Source: Actinomycetota bacterium (GTDB lineage: Bacteria > Actinomycetota > Actinomycetes > Streptosporangiales > Streptosporangiaceae). Taken from it: a stretch of 56,883 bases of DNA. Made by a program: the position numbers and the translations under genes. Location: positions 1-56,883 of the forward strand of contig DAHVDE010000039.1 of assembly GCA_027313705.1 (NCBI GenBank). Direction: 5' to 3'. The notes under the pieces are model-generated. The model saw only the letters and a program-made list of their open reading frames with translations. It was not told where the DNA came from and did no database searches. Numbering within the stretch: the first letter of the stretch is position 1; every line of letters begins with the position of its first letter. This document shows, piece by piece, positions 43,828 to 52,853 of the stretch.

Positions 43828-44744
43828 CGCTCAGGTTCCGGGTCAGCCAGCCAGGAACGGAGCTCAAGGTCGAAGCGGTCAGGCATTTCCTCATGCGGAA
43901 AGTGCCCGGCGCCGTCGATCAGGCGCCAGCGGTACGGCGCGTCGACGAAACCGCCGGAGCCGCGGGCGGTCTTCGGCCTGATGCAGGTATCGAGCGAGCC
44001 GTGGATCTGCAAGGTCGGTGCCTGCACAGGGCTGCGCATCGCCCGCATGTAGCGCACTCCATCAGGGCGCAGCCGCGACCTCAGCAGCCACCTGTGGTAC
44101 TCAAGCGCCGAGTGGGCGACGGCGGGGATGCGCATTGCCGCACGGTAAGTGCTCTCGGTCGCCTGGTCAGGCCAGCCAGGGGCGGACCAGGCCGACAAGA
44201 TCTCGCCAACGCGCTCAGCGTGGTGGCGAAGCAACTGGCGCTCAGGCAGCAAGGGAAGCTGGAAGCCGAACGCGTACCCGCTGGAGCGGCCCTGCCCGAG
44301 CGGGTCGGTGAGCACTGACCTGAGTCTCCTCGGGTGGGCGGCAGAGACAACCCCGAGCCTGCGCACCACCTTGGGGAAGTAGGCCGCCATCGTGAACGCG
44401 ATGATCCCGCCCCAGTCATGACCGACCACGATCGCGTTAGCCTCGCCGAGCGACCTGATCAGCCCCGCCGCGTCCGATGCGGCGGTAATGAGGTCATATC
44501 CCCGCGGCGGCTTGTCGCTGCCGCCGTAGCCGCGCAAGTCCACAGCGGCGGCGCGGAAACCGGCCGCCGCGAGCGTGGTTAGCTGCCTGCGCCAGGTCCA
44601 CCAGAACTCGGGGAAGCCGTGCAGCAGCAGTACCAGGGGCCCGTCTCCGTTCTCGGCGATGTGGAAACGGGTGCCGTTAGCGCTCACCGAGCGGTGCGAC
44701 CAAGGGCCGTCAAGGTAGATCGACGCCTCGCTCTGCGCGTTCAC
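43824..44744 (-). CDS. Epoxide hydrolase-like alpha/beta-hydrolase
   Basis: The 306-aa enzyme has the oxyanion-hole motif LLLHGFPEFWWTWR, nucleophile elbow GHDWGG with Asp as nucleophile, and a final GAGHFPHEE histidine. A nucleophilic Asp and the HGFPE motif fit soluble epoxide hydrolases or haloalkane dehalogenases. GTG 44744 lies 3 bp after the upstream holin-like gene. It probably forms one transcript with that gene and DUF309. Confidence 0.92.
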   Translation of the reverse strand: MNAQSEASIYLDGPWSHRSVSANGTRFHIAENGDGPLVLLLHGFPEFWWTWRRQLTTLAAAGFRAAAVDLRGYGGSDKPPRGYDLITAASDAAGLIRSLGEANAIVVGHDWGGIIAFTMAAYFPKVVRRLGVVSAAHPRRLRSVLTDPLGQGRSSGYAFGFQLPLLPERQLLRHHAERVGEILSAWSAPGWPDQATESTYRAAMRIPAVAHSALEYHRWLLRSRLRPDGVRYMRAMRSPVQAPTLQIHGSLDTCIRPKTARGSGGFVDAPYRWRLIDGAGHFPHEEMPDRFDLELRSWLADPEPER

Positions 44745-44747
44745 CTG

Positions 44748-45245
44748 CTACTCCGCCTGAGCATGCCCGGTCGCCGTGACGGCACCTTGTCCGGTGCCGC
44801 GCTCAGCGCGGCGTGCTGGCGACCCGCCGTCTCCGCTGCCGTCACGCCTCATCATGGCCAGGTCGCCGGAGACGGTGCTGCGCGTCTTCCGCAGGCCTGA
44901 CAGGCCGCGGAACTTCAATACGCCGATGGCCACGGTCAAGGCGGCGAGCAACACGCAGGTGCCTGCCACGATCAAGAACGCGGCCCACAGCCAGATGCCG
45001 AGCGCCTGAAGGCCGTAGGCGAACGCGAAGCACAACAGCATCAGGACCAGGCAGGCGACGAAGGCCGCGATGCCGAGCAGCACGCCGCCGATACCCAGCC
45101 GGCGGGCATCGGCCTTGAGCTCGAGCTTGGCCAGGTCGACTTCGAACTTCACGAGCTGAGTTATGTCGCTGACGGCGAGAGCGACCAGATCGCCGAGCGA
45201 CGCCTGCACGGTGTCCTCCTGACGAGGTGCCGCAGGACCGGTCAT
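44748..45245 (-). CDS. Holin-superfamily-III-like membrane protein
   Basis: The 165-aa protein has an amphipathic N-terminus (ASLGDLVALAVSDITQLVKF EVDLAKLELK) and two hydrophobic hairpin segments (about 50-75 and 80-110). This is the pattern of the actinobacterial phage holin family PF07332, which despite its name is usually chromosomal and linked to envelope stress. GGAGGAAG lies just before ATG 45245. The tail is Gly/Arg-rich and variable. Confidence 0.82.
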   Translation of the reverse strand: MTGPAAPRQEDTVQASLGDLVALAVSDITQLVKFEVDLAKLELKADARRLGIGGVLLGIAAFVACLVLMLLCFAFAYGLQALGIWLWAAFLIVAGTCVLLAALTVAIGVLKFRGLSGLRKTRSTVSGDLAMMRRDGSGDGGSPARRAERGTGQGAVTATGHAQAE

Positions 45246-45413
45246 GAGCTTCCTCCCTCCTCGCTTATCACCAACAGATCACTAACCAGTCTGGCGTATC
45301 GGCGAGGCTGTTATTCGCTTGCCTCCCATTACCTGCCGGAGGGACGGCCCAAAGGCCCGCATACCGGCTGGAAGGCGTGAGCTGGCGGCGTGCAGGCAGC
45401 GAGCCGCCCGTGC

Positions 45414-46103
45414 TCAGAGCGCGAAAGCAAGCACCGGCCAGCCGCGCTCGGCCGCTATCTTCCGCAGTTGCCTGTCGGGGTTGACCGCGTGCGGGTGTCC
45501 CACGGTCTCGAGCATCGGCAGATCGGTCACTGAGTCGCTGTAGGCGTAGCAGTCATCGAGCCGGTAGCCGCGCTCCTGCGACAGTTCCCTGATCCGGCTG
45601 GCCTTGGCCTCGCCGTAGGCGTAGAACTCGAGCTCGCCGGTGTAGTGCCCGTCCGCGTGCCGCATCCGGGTAGCGATGATCTCCGATGCGCCGAGCATCG
45701 CGCCGATCGGCCCGACCATCTCCTGACCAGAGGTGGACACGATGATCACATCGCGTCCCTCGGCGAGATGCGAGTCGAGCAGCCGCCTCGCTTCCGCGTA
45801 GACGATCGGGCCGATCGTGTCGGCCAGATGCGCGGTCACTATCTCGGTGACGCGTTCCACCGGCCAGCCGCAGCACAGCTTGGCGACTTGCTCCTTGATC
45901 CGCTCCATCTGCCTGTGGTCGGCGCCGCCGAGGCGGAAGACCAGCTGAGCCAGTGCTCCGCGCGCTGCCTGCATGCCATTGATGAGGCCGTGCCGGTAGA
46001 AGGATGGCACAAAGGCCAGGGTGCTCGACCTAGAGATTAGGGTCTTATCTAGGTCAAAGAAGGCGGCCGTGCCCCGCGTCCGCGCATCCGCAGCAGTGTC
46101 CAT
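45414..46103 (-). CDS. HAD-IB family phosphatase
   Basis: The 229-aa enzyme carries the HAD motifs FFDLDKTLIS (Asp nucleophile), VIIVSTSGQE (motif II) and DDCYAYSDSVTDLPML (motif IV), with the SerB-like HAD-IB arrangement and a helical cap between. Substrates of related actinobacterial proteins include phosphoserine or lysophospholipid-like compounds; none can be assigned here. ATG 46103 is preceded by TATGCT ending 8 nt upstream. Confidence 0.9.
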   Translation of the reverse strand: MDTAADARTRGTAAFFDLDKTLISRSSTLAFVPSFYRHGLINGMQAARGALAQLVFRLGGADHRQMERIKEQVAKLCCGWPVERVTEIVTAHLADTIGPIVYAEARRLLDSHLAEGRDVIIVSTSGQEMVGPIGAMLGASEIIATRMRHADGHYTGELEFYAYGEAKASRIRELSQERGYRLDDCYAYSDSVTDLPMLETVGHPHAVNPDRQLRKIAAERGWPVLAFAL

Positions 46104-46111
46104 GGCAGCCG

Positions 46112-46117
46112 AGCATA
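46112..46117 (-). promoter_or_regulatory. -10-like hexamer TATGCT before the HAD-IB gene
   Basis: On the minus strand TATGCT ends 8 nt before the ATG, without a Shine-Dalgarno sequence. Confidence 0.4.
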
Positions 46118-46208
46118 GGGGACCTTCTTGAAATCCAATCTGGCATCGCATGACCGACTGGTAACTTTGACTAGTAACTTTGACCCACTGCACGTAGGAT
46201 TTCCTGAG

Positions 46209-48665
46209 TTACGGAACCGCTCTGTCCCCCCGGAGCCGGGCCGTACGGCGACCCCCGCTCTCCCCCCCGGCGGGGGTCGCCCCCTTTTCTGACCTGGGCA
46301 AACCTTGTTCTTCTTGCGCTCGCGGCAGCAAGTGCGCCAGCAAGGCGACCGAACCGGATTTGGACAGCGGCTCGTTGCCATTGCCGCATTTCGGTGACTG
46401 AATGCACGAGGGGCATCCGGTCGAACACTCGCAGTCAGCGATGGCGTGCATCGTGGATCTGAGCCACTGCCCGGCGGCCAGGAATCCTCGCTCCGCGAAA
46501 CCCGCGCCGCCATCGTGGCCGTCATAGATGAAAATCGTCAGCCGGCCGGTTTGCGGGTGCTGTTCAGCGGAGACCCCGCCGACGTCCCAGCGGTCGCAGG
46601 CCGCGACGAGCGGCAGCAGCCCGATCGCGGCGTGCTCGGCGGCATGTGCGGCGCCGGCCAGGTCCACTCCCGCCGCGGCCAGGCTGGCCCGCGTTCGCGG
46701 CTCGAGCGTCCACCAGACGGCTCTGGTATGCAGCGTCTTGCCTGGCAGGTCAAGCGGGAACTCGCCAAGTGGCTGACCGGTTTCCTGGCTCCTGCGCAGG
46801 AATGCGACGACCCGGCGGCGCACCACCACGTCGCCGAAGTGCGCGGTCGCGCCTGCCAGCTCGACCTCGCGGTGCTCGGCGATGATCTCAAGGTCGGTAA
46901 GTTCGCGCGCCGACGTCACGTAACCGGGATCGCCGGCGCGGACAAGCGCCACGCTGTCGGCCAGGTCTAGCGAGCTGACCAGGTAGATCTCCCCTTGATG
47001 GTGGTAGACGGCGCCGGCGTGGGCGAGCAGGTGCGCGGAAGGCTCGTCGACCGTGCCGACCAGTCGCCCGGTCGACTCCTCGACAATCCGCACCGGCCGA
47101 CCGCCGGTGCCGCGCAGTCCGGTCAGCGGTGCCCGGCGCAGGCCGGCCAGATGCCAGCGGCCAGCCCGGTCCCGAAGCGTGCCGTCGCTGACGAGGCCGG
47201 CGATCATGCCGCCGGCCGCCGGGCCGAACAAGGCCAGGTCCTTGTCGCTCAGCGGCAACTCGGCGGCTGCGGCGAGCAGATGCGGGCCGAGCACATAGGG
47301 GTTAGCTGGATCGAGCACGGTCGCCTCGACCGGGCGGTGCAGCAGTGCCTGCGGATGATGTACCAGGTAGGTGTCGAGCGGGTCGTCCCTGGCGATCAGG
47401 ATGGCCAGGCAATCGCGCCCGGCGCGGCCAGCCCTGCCCGCCTGCTGCCAAAGGCCAGCCCTCGTGCCCGGCCATCCGGCGATCAGCACGGCGTCGAGCC
47501 CGCTAACGTTGATGCCGAGCTCGAGCGCCGGGGTCGCGGCGAGCGCCGTGACCGCGCCGCACCGCAGCGCGCGCTCGAGTTCCCTGCGCTCTTCTGGCAG
47601 GTATCCGGAACGATAGGCGGCGACCTTATCCGCCAGGCCGGCCGCGCCCGCCTGCGCGAGCTGTGCCTTGGCGGCCGCCGCGGCGGCTTCCACGCCGCGC
47701 CGCGACCTGATGAATGCCAGCGCAGGCGTGCCGTCGCGCACCAGTTCGGCCAGCAGCGACGCGGTCTCCGCGATGGCGCTGCGGCGCACGGGCGCGCCGC
47801 GCTCGCCCCGCGCCGCGGTCAGCGGCGGCTCCCACAATCCGAACGTCATCGGCCCGCGAGGCGCGGCATCAGCGGTAATTTCTTCCGCCAGCACTCCGGT
47901 GAGCAACTCCGCGCAGCGGCCTGGCTCACTTATCGTCGCCGAGGCGAGAATGAACCGCAGATCGGCGCGGCCACCTCGATGGAACGCCGTTACCCGGCGC
48001 AGCCTGCGCAGCACCTGGGCAACGTGCGAACCGAAAACTCCGCGGTATCCGTGGCATTCGTCCACGATTACGTACTGCAGCCTGCGGAAAAATCCGCTCC
48101 AGCGCTGATGCTGCGGCAGCAGGCCGAAGTGCAGCATGTCTGGCGTGGTCAGCAGGTAGGTGACATTCTTGCGGGCCTTGGCCCGGTCAGGGAAAGGCGT
48201 GTCTGAGTCGATGACGGCGGCACGAACCGCCTGGCTGAAGCCGGTTCCGAGTCCCCGCACCAGGGCAAGCTGGTCGGCGGCCAGCGCCCTGGTAGGCGAC
48301 AGGTAGAGTGCGGTCGCGCCCGTGCTGATCGCTGTCAGGGCCGGCATGAGGTAGCCGACCGACTTGCCAGAGGCCGTCCCGGTAGCCATGATGACGCTGC
48401 TTCCTTGGTGGGCGAGATCGGCGGCGGCGGCCTGATGCTCCCACGGGCGCTCGACCCCCGCTCCGGCGAACGCGGTCACCAGCTCGGCTGGCACCCATCG
48501 GGGCCAGGGCGCCTGCCGCCCTGGCCTGGCAGGCAGCCGTTCGACATGGGTAAGGCGCCCGGAAGCCGCGCCGAACTCAAGAATCCGCTCGGTGCCAAGC
48601 CCGCGAACCAGGTCGGCGGAATACCCTGGCTCATAGGTAGCAGCGGAGTAGTCCAGATCAGCCAT
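46209..48665 (-). CDS. MrfA/YprA-type DEAD/DEAH helicase
   Basis: The 818-aa superfamily 2 helicase has Walker A MATGTASGKSVGY, DECH box (VIVDECHGYRG), SAT motif (LASATIS), motif VI QAGRAGRAGRD and a C-terminal DUF1998-like zinc region with CECSTGCPSCIQSPKC. This matches the MrfA family, which in Bacillus acts in mitomycin C repair. The length is typical. It lies directly upstream, on the opposite strand, of the bldG gene, as in Streptomyces. Confidence 0.92.
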   Translation of the reverse strand: MADLDYSAATYEPGYSADLVRGLGTERILEFGAASGRLTHVERLPARPGRQAPWPRWVPAELVTAFAGAGVERPWEHQAAAADLAHQGSSVIMATGTASGKSVGYLMPALTAISTGATALYLSPTRALAADQLALVRGLGTGFSQAVRAAVIDSDTPFPDRAKARKNVTYLLTTPDMLHFGLLPQHQRWSGFFRRLQYVIVDECHGYRGVFGSHVAQVLRRLRRVTAFHRGGRADLRFILASATISEPGRCAELLTGVLAEEITADAAPRGPMTFGLWEPPLTAARGERGAPVRRSAIAETASLLAELVRDGTPALAFIRSRRGVEAAAAAAKAQLAQAGAAGLADKVAAYRSGYLPEERRELERALRCGAVTALAATPALELGINVSGLDAVLIAGWPGTRAGLWQQAGRAGRAGRDCLAILIARDDPLDTYLVHHPQALLHRPVEATVLDPANPYVLGPHLLAAAAELPLSDKDLALFGPAAGGMIAGLVSDGTLRDRAGRWHLAGLRRAPLTGLRGTGGRPVRIVEESTGRLVGTVDEPSAHLLAHAGAVYHHQGEIYLVSSLDLADSVALVRAGDPGYVTSARELTDLEIIAEHREVELAGATAHFGDVVVRRRVVAFLRRSQETGQPLGEFPLDLPGKTLHTRAVWWTLEPRTRASLAAAGVDLAGAAHAAEHAAIGLLPLVAACDRWDVGGVSAEQHPQTGRLTIFIYDGHDGGAGFAERGFLAAGQWLRSTMHAIADCECSTGCPSCIQSPKCGNGNEPLSKSGSVALLAHLLPRAQEEQGLPRSEKGATPAGGESGGRRTARLRGDRAVP

Positions 48666-48802
48666 CGTCTATGAAGTTTGTCATCGGCAGCCGGGTACTA
48701 CGAACCGTGATCTGGTATAGACATGAGTCTGGGCATGGTTGAATGCGCGACGGGGCATCGAGTCTGGCGCCGCCGGAGGAGATGTGCTCGGGTGGCCGCT
48801 GG

Positions 48803-48808
48803 GATAAT
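48803..48808 (+). promoter_or_regulatory. -10-like hexamer GATAAT before bldG
   Basis: GATAAT ends 6 nt before ATG 48815, which suggests a leaderless transcript. Confidence 0.45.
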
Positions 48809-48814
48809 GGATGC

Positions 48815-49183
48815 ATGGCGCTGGAGGAATCTGTGGACCTGAAGCTCGATCACTACAGCAAGGACGGCATCGAGATCGTCGACGTCGAAGGCGAGATCGA
48901 TGTGTACACCGCTCCTCGGCTGCGTGAGCTGCTGATTGAACTGGTAAATGTAGGCAACTACCAGATCGTCGTGAACATGGAAAAGGTGGAGTTCCTCGAC
49001 TCTACCGGCCTGGGAGTCCTTGTCGGCGGCCTCAAGCGGGTGCGTGCGCACGACGGATCGCTCGACCTGGTCTGCACTCAGGAGCGGATTTTGAAGATCT
49101 TCCGCATCACCGGTCTCACCAAGGTCTTCGGCATTCACGACACGGTGGACGAGGCGATCACCAACAGGAAGTCAGAGAAGTAG
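48815..49183 (+). CDS. bldG: BldG-like anti-sigma-factor antagonist (STAS)
   Basis: The 122-aa STAS-domain protein is very close to Streptomyces Bld[40 protein letters not shown] with phosphorylatable Ser63, and [13 protein letters not shown]. BldG is needed for aerial hyphae and antibiotic production and is switched by phosphorylation by anti-sigma kinases. ATG 48815 gives the family N-terminus. The downstream anti-sigma-like ATPase and hppA repeat the Streptomyces gene order. Confidence 0.93.
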   Translation: MALEESVDLKLDHYSKDGIEIVDVEGEIDVYTAPRLRELLIELVNVGNYQIVVNMEKVEFLDSTGLGVLVGGLKRVRAHDGSLDLVCTQERILKIFRITGLTKVFGIHDTVDEAITNRKSEK

Positions 49184-49212
49184 CCGCCGGGCTGCCGGGC
49201 AGGTGTGGCGAG

Positions 49213-49650
49213 ATGCCAACGGTCGAAGTCACCTTCACCCCGCTGCCAGCGCATGTGCGTACCGCCAGGCTGGTCGCAACGGCGGTCGCGAGGCGCAGCG
49301 GTGTTCCAGAGACGCTGCTTGATGAGGTGCGGCTGGCTGTCGGCGAGGCCTGCTCGCGTGCGGTCGAGGCGCATCGGCAGCACTGCCCCTCCGAGCCGGT
49401 GCGGATCGCGCTGACCGGGCAGGACGACAGGTTCGAGATCGAGGTCATCAACGCGAGCACAGCGCCTGGGCAAGCCAGGGGCGCGATGGCAGGCGAGGGA
49501 ACGGGTGCCCCGGCCGGCTTCTCGCTCGCGGTGATCGCCGGCCTGGCTGATGACGTGCGGATTAGCGAGACGCCGGCGGGCACGAGCGTGAAAATGAGCT
49601 GGCCGGTGTCTGGTTCGCTGACGGCAGGTGGATCAACGCGGCACAGTTGA
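49213..49650 (+). CDS. BldG-associated GHKL ATPase (anti-sigma-like)
   Basis: The 145-aa protein has the GHKL fold but a divergent N-box: DEVRLAVGEACSRAVEAH has Arg where Asn usually coordinates magnesium. In Streptomyces the gene just downstream of bldG encodes a similar anti-sigma-like protein, and this looks like its orthologue. The lid region is short (GFSLAVIAGLADDV). It may bind BldG without being an efficient kinase; this is inference from the N-box. It starts 29 bp after bldG and is probably co-transcribed. Confidence 0.85.
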   Translation: MPTVEVTFTPLPAHVRTARLVATAVARRSGVPETLLDEVRLAVGEACSRAVEAHRQHCPSEPVRIALTGQDDRFEIEVINASTAPGQARGAMAGEGTGAPAGFSLAVIAGLADDVRISETPAGTSVKMSWPVSGSLTAGGSTRHS

Positions 49651-49853
49651 GTTACCGTTTCGTCACGATCGGGTTTCGGGCGTCCTCAGTTCAGGACCCG
49701 CTTGAGCGTGGTCACCCATGAATGCGTAGACTCCCGCCCACTGCCCGTGATGACGTCCCACTTGGGGCGATGTAACACTATGTGCGCGATATGCCGATCG
49801 TGCTGATATGCATAATGTGCACTATATTTCCATAATCGTATGTCGGAGGATAG
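49651..49853. promoter_or_regulatory. Control region of hppA
   Basis: This 203-bp interval becomes distinctly AT-rich in its last 70 bp and includes an inverted GTGC...GCAC around TATGCATA. CGGAGG precedes ATG 49854. It likely holds the hppA promoter; the individual elements are not certain. Confidence 0.4.
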
Positions 49854-52187
49854 ATGACAAGGCTTAGTTCCATTCTCGCGGATGGAGCGGCCACCGTAGC
49901 TGGCTCCAACGTGACCTGGGTCGCCGTGGTAGTGGTCATCGCGGTGCTGGCTCTTGCCGTAGCTTCCTGGCTGGTCAGGCAAGTCCTGGCCGCTGGCCAG
50001 GGCACGGCGAAGATGCAGGAGATCGCCAAGGCCGTGCAAGAGGGCGCGGCGGCGTACCTGCAGCGGCAATTCCGCACTCTCGCCGTCTTCGTGGTCGTGA
50101 TCTTCTTTGTGCTGCTGGTACTGCCGGTGCCCGCAGGCGCTGGTGAGGGCGTCAGGTGGGGCAGGTCGGCGTTCTTCCTTGTCGGCGCCCTGTTCTCGGC
50201 CTTCACTGGCTTCACCGGCATGTGGCTGGCCGTGCGGGGCAACGTCAGGGTAGCTGCGGCGGCGCGAGAGAACGACGGCGAGCGGCACGCGATGCGGATC
50301 GCGTTCAGAACCGGTGGCGTGGCCGGCCTGATGACCGTGGGCCTCGGCCTGCTCGGCGCCTCGATCGTGGTGCTGCTCTTCAAGGCGAACGCTTCGAGCG
50401 TCCTCGAGGGCTTCGGATTCGGTGCCGCCCTGCTCGCCATGTTCATGCGAGTCGGCGGCGGCATCTTCACCAAGGCCGCCGACGTAGGCGCTGACCTCGT
50501 CGGCAAGGTCGAGAAAGGCATCCCTGAGGACGACCCGCGCAACGCGGCGACGATCGCCGACAACGTCGGCGACAACGTGGGCGACTGCGCCGGAATGGCC
50601 GCAGACCTGTTCGAGTCCTACTCGGTCACCTTGGTGGCATCCCTGATTCTCGGCAAGGCCGCCTTCGGATCACAGGGTCTGGTCTTCCCGCTGATCGTCC
50701 CGGCGATCGGCGTGCTTACCGCGATTGCGGGCATCTTCTTCGTCGCGCCGCGCAAGAGCGACCGCAGCGGCATGACCGCCATCAACCGCGGCTTCTTCCT
50801 CGCGGCGATCTTCTCGCTGGTGCTTGTCGTGATCGCCGCCTTCTTGTATCTGCCGTCGTCGTTCAGCAAGCTGTCGGGCATCTCAGACCCGGCGATCTTG
50901 CATCACTCCGGTGATCCGAGAGTGTTCGCGATCATCGCGGTGATCATCGGACTGGTGCTCGCCAGCGCGATCCAGTTGCTCACTGGCTACTTCACTGAAA
51001 CCACCCGCCGTCCGGTCAAGGAGATCACCGACTCGGCCCGCACCGGCCCGGCGACCGTCATCCTTTCCGGCATCTCGGTCGGGCTGGAGTCCGCAGTCTA
51101 TTCGGCGCTCCTGATCGGCGGTGCCGTCTACGGCGCGTTCCTGCTCGGCACGGGCAACGCGACGATCGCGTTGTTTGCGGTCGCCCTGGCCGGCACCGGC
51201 CTGCTGACCACGGTCGGCGTCATCGTTTCCATGGACACCTTCGGCCCTGTGTCAGACAACGCGCAGGGCATCGCGGAGATGAGCGGTGATGTAGTGGGCG
51301 AGGGTGCCAAGATCCTCACCAGGCTGGACGCGGTAGGCAACACCACCAAGGCGATCACCAAGGGCATCGCGATCGCGACCGCCGTGCTAGCCGCGACCGC
51401 GCTGTTCGGCGCGTTCAAGACGACGGTGACGCAGGCGCTCGGCAGCGCCGCGAACACCTTCAGCCTGTCAATCGATCATCCGAACGCACTGGTCGGCCTG
51501 ATCGTCGGCGCGTCGGTCGTGTTCTACTTCTCCGGCCTGGCGATCATGGCGGTGGGCCGGGCCGCCGGGCGAGTCGTGTTCGAAGTGCGGGAGCAGTTCA
51601 GGACGCATCCCGGCATCATGGACTTCACCGAGAAGCCTGAGTACGGCCGGGTCGTAGACATCTGCACGAAGGACTCCCTGCGGGAACTGGCCACACCTGG
51701 CCTGCTCGCGGTGCTCATGCCAATCGCGGTCGGCTTCGGCTTCGGCTACATGCCGCTCGGCGCGTTCCTGGCCGGCGCTATCGCGGCCGGAGTGCTCATG
51801 GCCGTGTTCCTGGCCAACTCGGGCGGTGCCTGGGACAACGCCAAGAAACTAGTCGAGGACGGTGTCCACGGCGGCAAGGGCTCTGAGGCGCACGCCGCCA
51901 CCGTCATCGGTGACACCGTCGGCGACCCGTTCAAGGACACGGCGGGTCCGGCGATCAACCCGCTGATCAAGGTGATGAACCTGGTCTCGCTGCTGATCGC
52001 CACCGCGGTGGTACAGCAGGCGCACAACACGGGCCTGCGAGCGGGCATCGCCGTGGGCGCCGTGGCGATCGTCGTCGGTTCCGTGGTGATATCCAAGCGT
52101 CGCTCGACCGGCATCGAGCCATCAGACGCCGCCCCTGAGGTGGCCGCGCCGCCGCAGGGGGAGCCGTCCAAGACCCCGACGGCCTGA
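49854..52187 (+). CDS. hppA: Proton-pumping membrane pyrophosphatase
   Basis: The 777-aa protein of about 16 membrane helices couples hydrolysis of pyrophosphate to proton export. Substrate-site motifs are VGADLVGKVEKGIPEDDPRN and DNVGDNVGDCAGMAADLF. In GNTTKA the Lys marks the potassium-independent class. VIGDTVGDPFKDTAGPAINP is the conserved C-terminal substrate motif. The last 30 residues are Pro/Ala-rich. It follows the bldG pair as in Streptomyces and is followed by a strong hairpin terminator. Confidence 0.96.
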   Translation: MTRLSSILADGAATVAGSNVTWVAVVVVIAVLALAVASWLVRQVLAAGQGTAKMQEIAKAVQEGAAAYLQRQFRTLAVFVVVIFFVLLVLPVPAGAGEGVRWGRSAFFLVGALFSAFTGFTGMWLAVRGNVRVAAAARENDGERHAMRIAFRTGGVAGLMTVGLGLLGASIVVLLFKANASSVLEGFGFGAALLAMFMRVGGGIFTKAADVGADLVGKVEKGIPEDDPRNAATIADNVGDNVGDCAGMAADLFESYSVTLVASLILGKAAFGSQGLVFPLIVPAIGVLTAIAGIFFVAPRKSDRSGMTAINRGFFLAAIFSLVLVVIAAFLYLPSSFSKLSGISDPAILHHSGDPRVFAIIAVIIGLVLASAIQLLTGYFTETTRRPVKEITDSARTGPATVILSGISVGLESAVYSALLIGGAVYGAFLLGTGNATIALFAVALAGTGLLTTVGVIVSMDTFGPVSDNAQGIAEMSGDVVGEGAKILTRLDAVGNTTKAITKGIAIATAVLAATALFGAFKTTVTQALGSAANTFSLSIDHPNALVGLIVGASVVFYFSGLAIMAVGRAAGRVVFEVREQFRTHPGIMDFTEKPEYGRVVDICTKDSLRELATPGLLAVLMPIAVGFGFGYMPLGAFLAGAIAAGVLMAVFLANSGGAWDNAKKLVEDGVHGGKGSEAHAATVIGDTVGDPFKDTAGPAINPLIKVMNLVSLLIATAVVQQAHNTGLRAGIAVGAVAIVVGSVVISKRRSTGIEPSDAAPEVAAPPQGEPSKTPTA

Positions 52188-52212
52188 CCATGCGCACTTA
52201 AATCTCCTTAGC

Positions 52213-52248
52213 CGTGCGCCCCAGGGGACCGTTCCCCTGGGGCGCACG
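52213..52248 (+). terminator. Strong hairpin terminator after hppA
   Basis: A perfect 16-bp inverted repeat (CGTGCGCCCCAGGGGA and its complement) with a 4-nt loop CCGT lies 25 bp after the stop codon. There is no U-tract, a type usual in actinomycetes. Confidence 0.8.
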
Positions 52249-52293
52249 CGCGTTGGCCTTGGCTCGGGGAAGACTGTGCGTGACGATGGATGC

Positions 52294-52785
52294 ATGGCAT
52301 CTGGGCACAAGCTCATCATCATGCGGCACGCGAAGGCTGGCGAGTTGCCAGGCGGGCCTGATTTCGAAAGGTCGCTGCGGCCAAGAGGCCGCAGGAACGC
52401 GCAGTCGGCGGGCGCGTGGCTGGCCGGCTGCGGCCTGGTGCCCGATCTGGTGCTTTGCTCGAAGGCCAGGCGCGCCAGGCAGACCTGGCAGTACGTCAGC
52501 GAAGAGCTGCCTGGTGAACCCGAGGTGGTCATGGACGAGCGCCTGTACGACGCCAATGCCGGTGACCTGCTTAACATCTTCGCTGATACCAGGGCATCGG
52601 TAGGAACGTTGCTGTATGTCGGCCACAATCCGGCCGCCGGGGAGGCGGCGAAGGCGCTGACCTTCACGCCGGTCGATTTCCCGACATCGGCTATCGCAGT
52701 CGTAACGATAGCCGGTGGCTGGCCGGAACTTGCGGACGGCGCGGGTGAGCTCGTCGCTACCTGGACACCACGCGAAGAGCCGTAA
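52294..52785 (+). CDS. SixA-like histidine phosphatase
   Basis: The 163-aa protein has the catalytic IIMRHAKAG motif (RHG site), followed by the CSKARRARQTW block and the second His in YVGHNPAAGE. It belongs to the SixA-type branch of the histidine phosphatase superfamily, whose members remove phosphate from phosphohistidine in signalling proteins or from small molecules. ATG 52294 is chosen because the first beta strand starts directly after it. Confidence 0.9.
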   Translation: MASGHKLIIMRHAKAGELPGGPDFERSLRPRGRRNAQSAGAWLAGCGLVPDLVLCSKARRARQTWQYVSEELPGEPEVVMDERLYDANAGDLLNIFADTRASVGTLLYVGHNPAAGEAAKALTFTPVDFPTSAIAVVTIAGGWPELADGAGELVATWTPREEP

Positions 52786-52853
52786 CCTCAGCGCGTGACA
52801 TGCCGTAGGTTCGGTGCGGGATACTCGTTTGCCCGCGCTCTGGGAGGAGGCTG

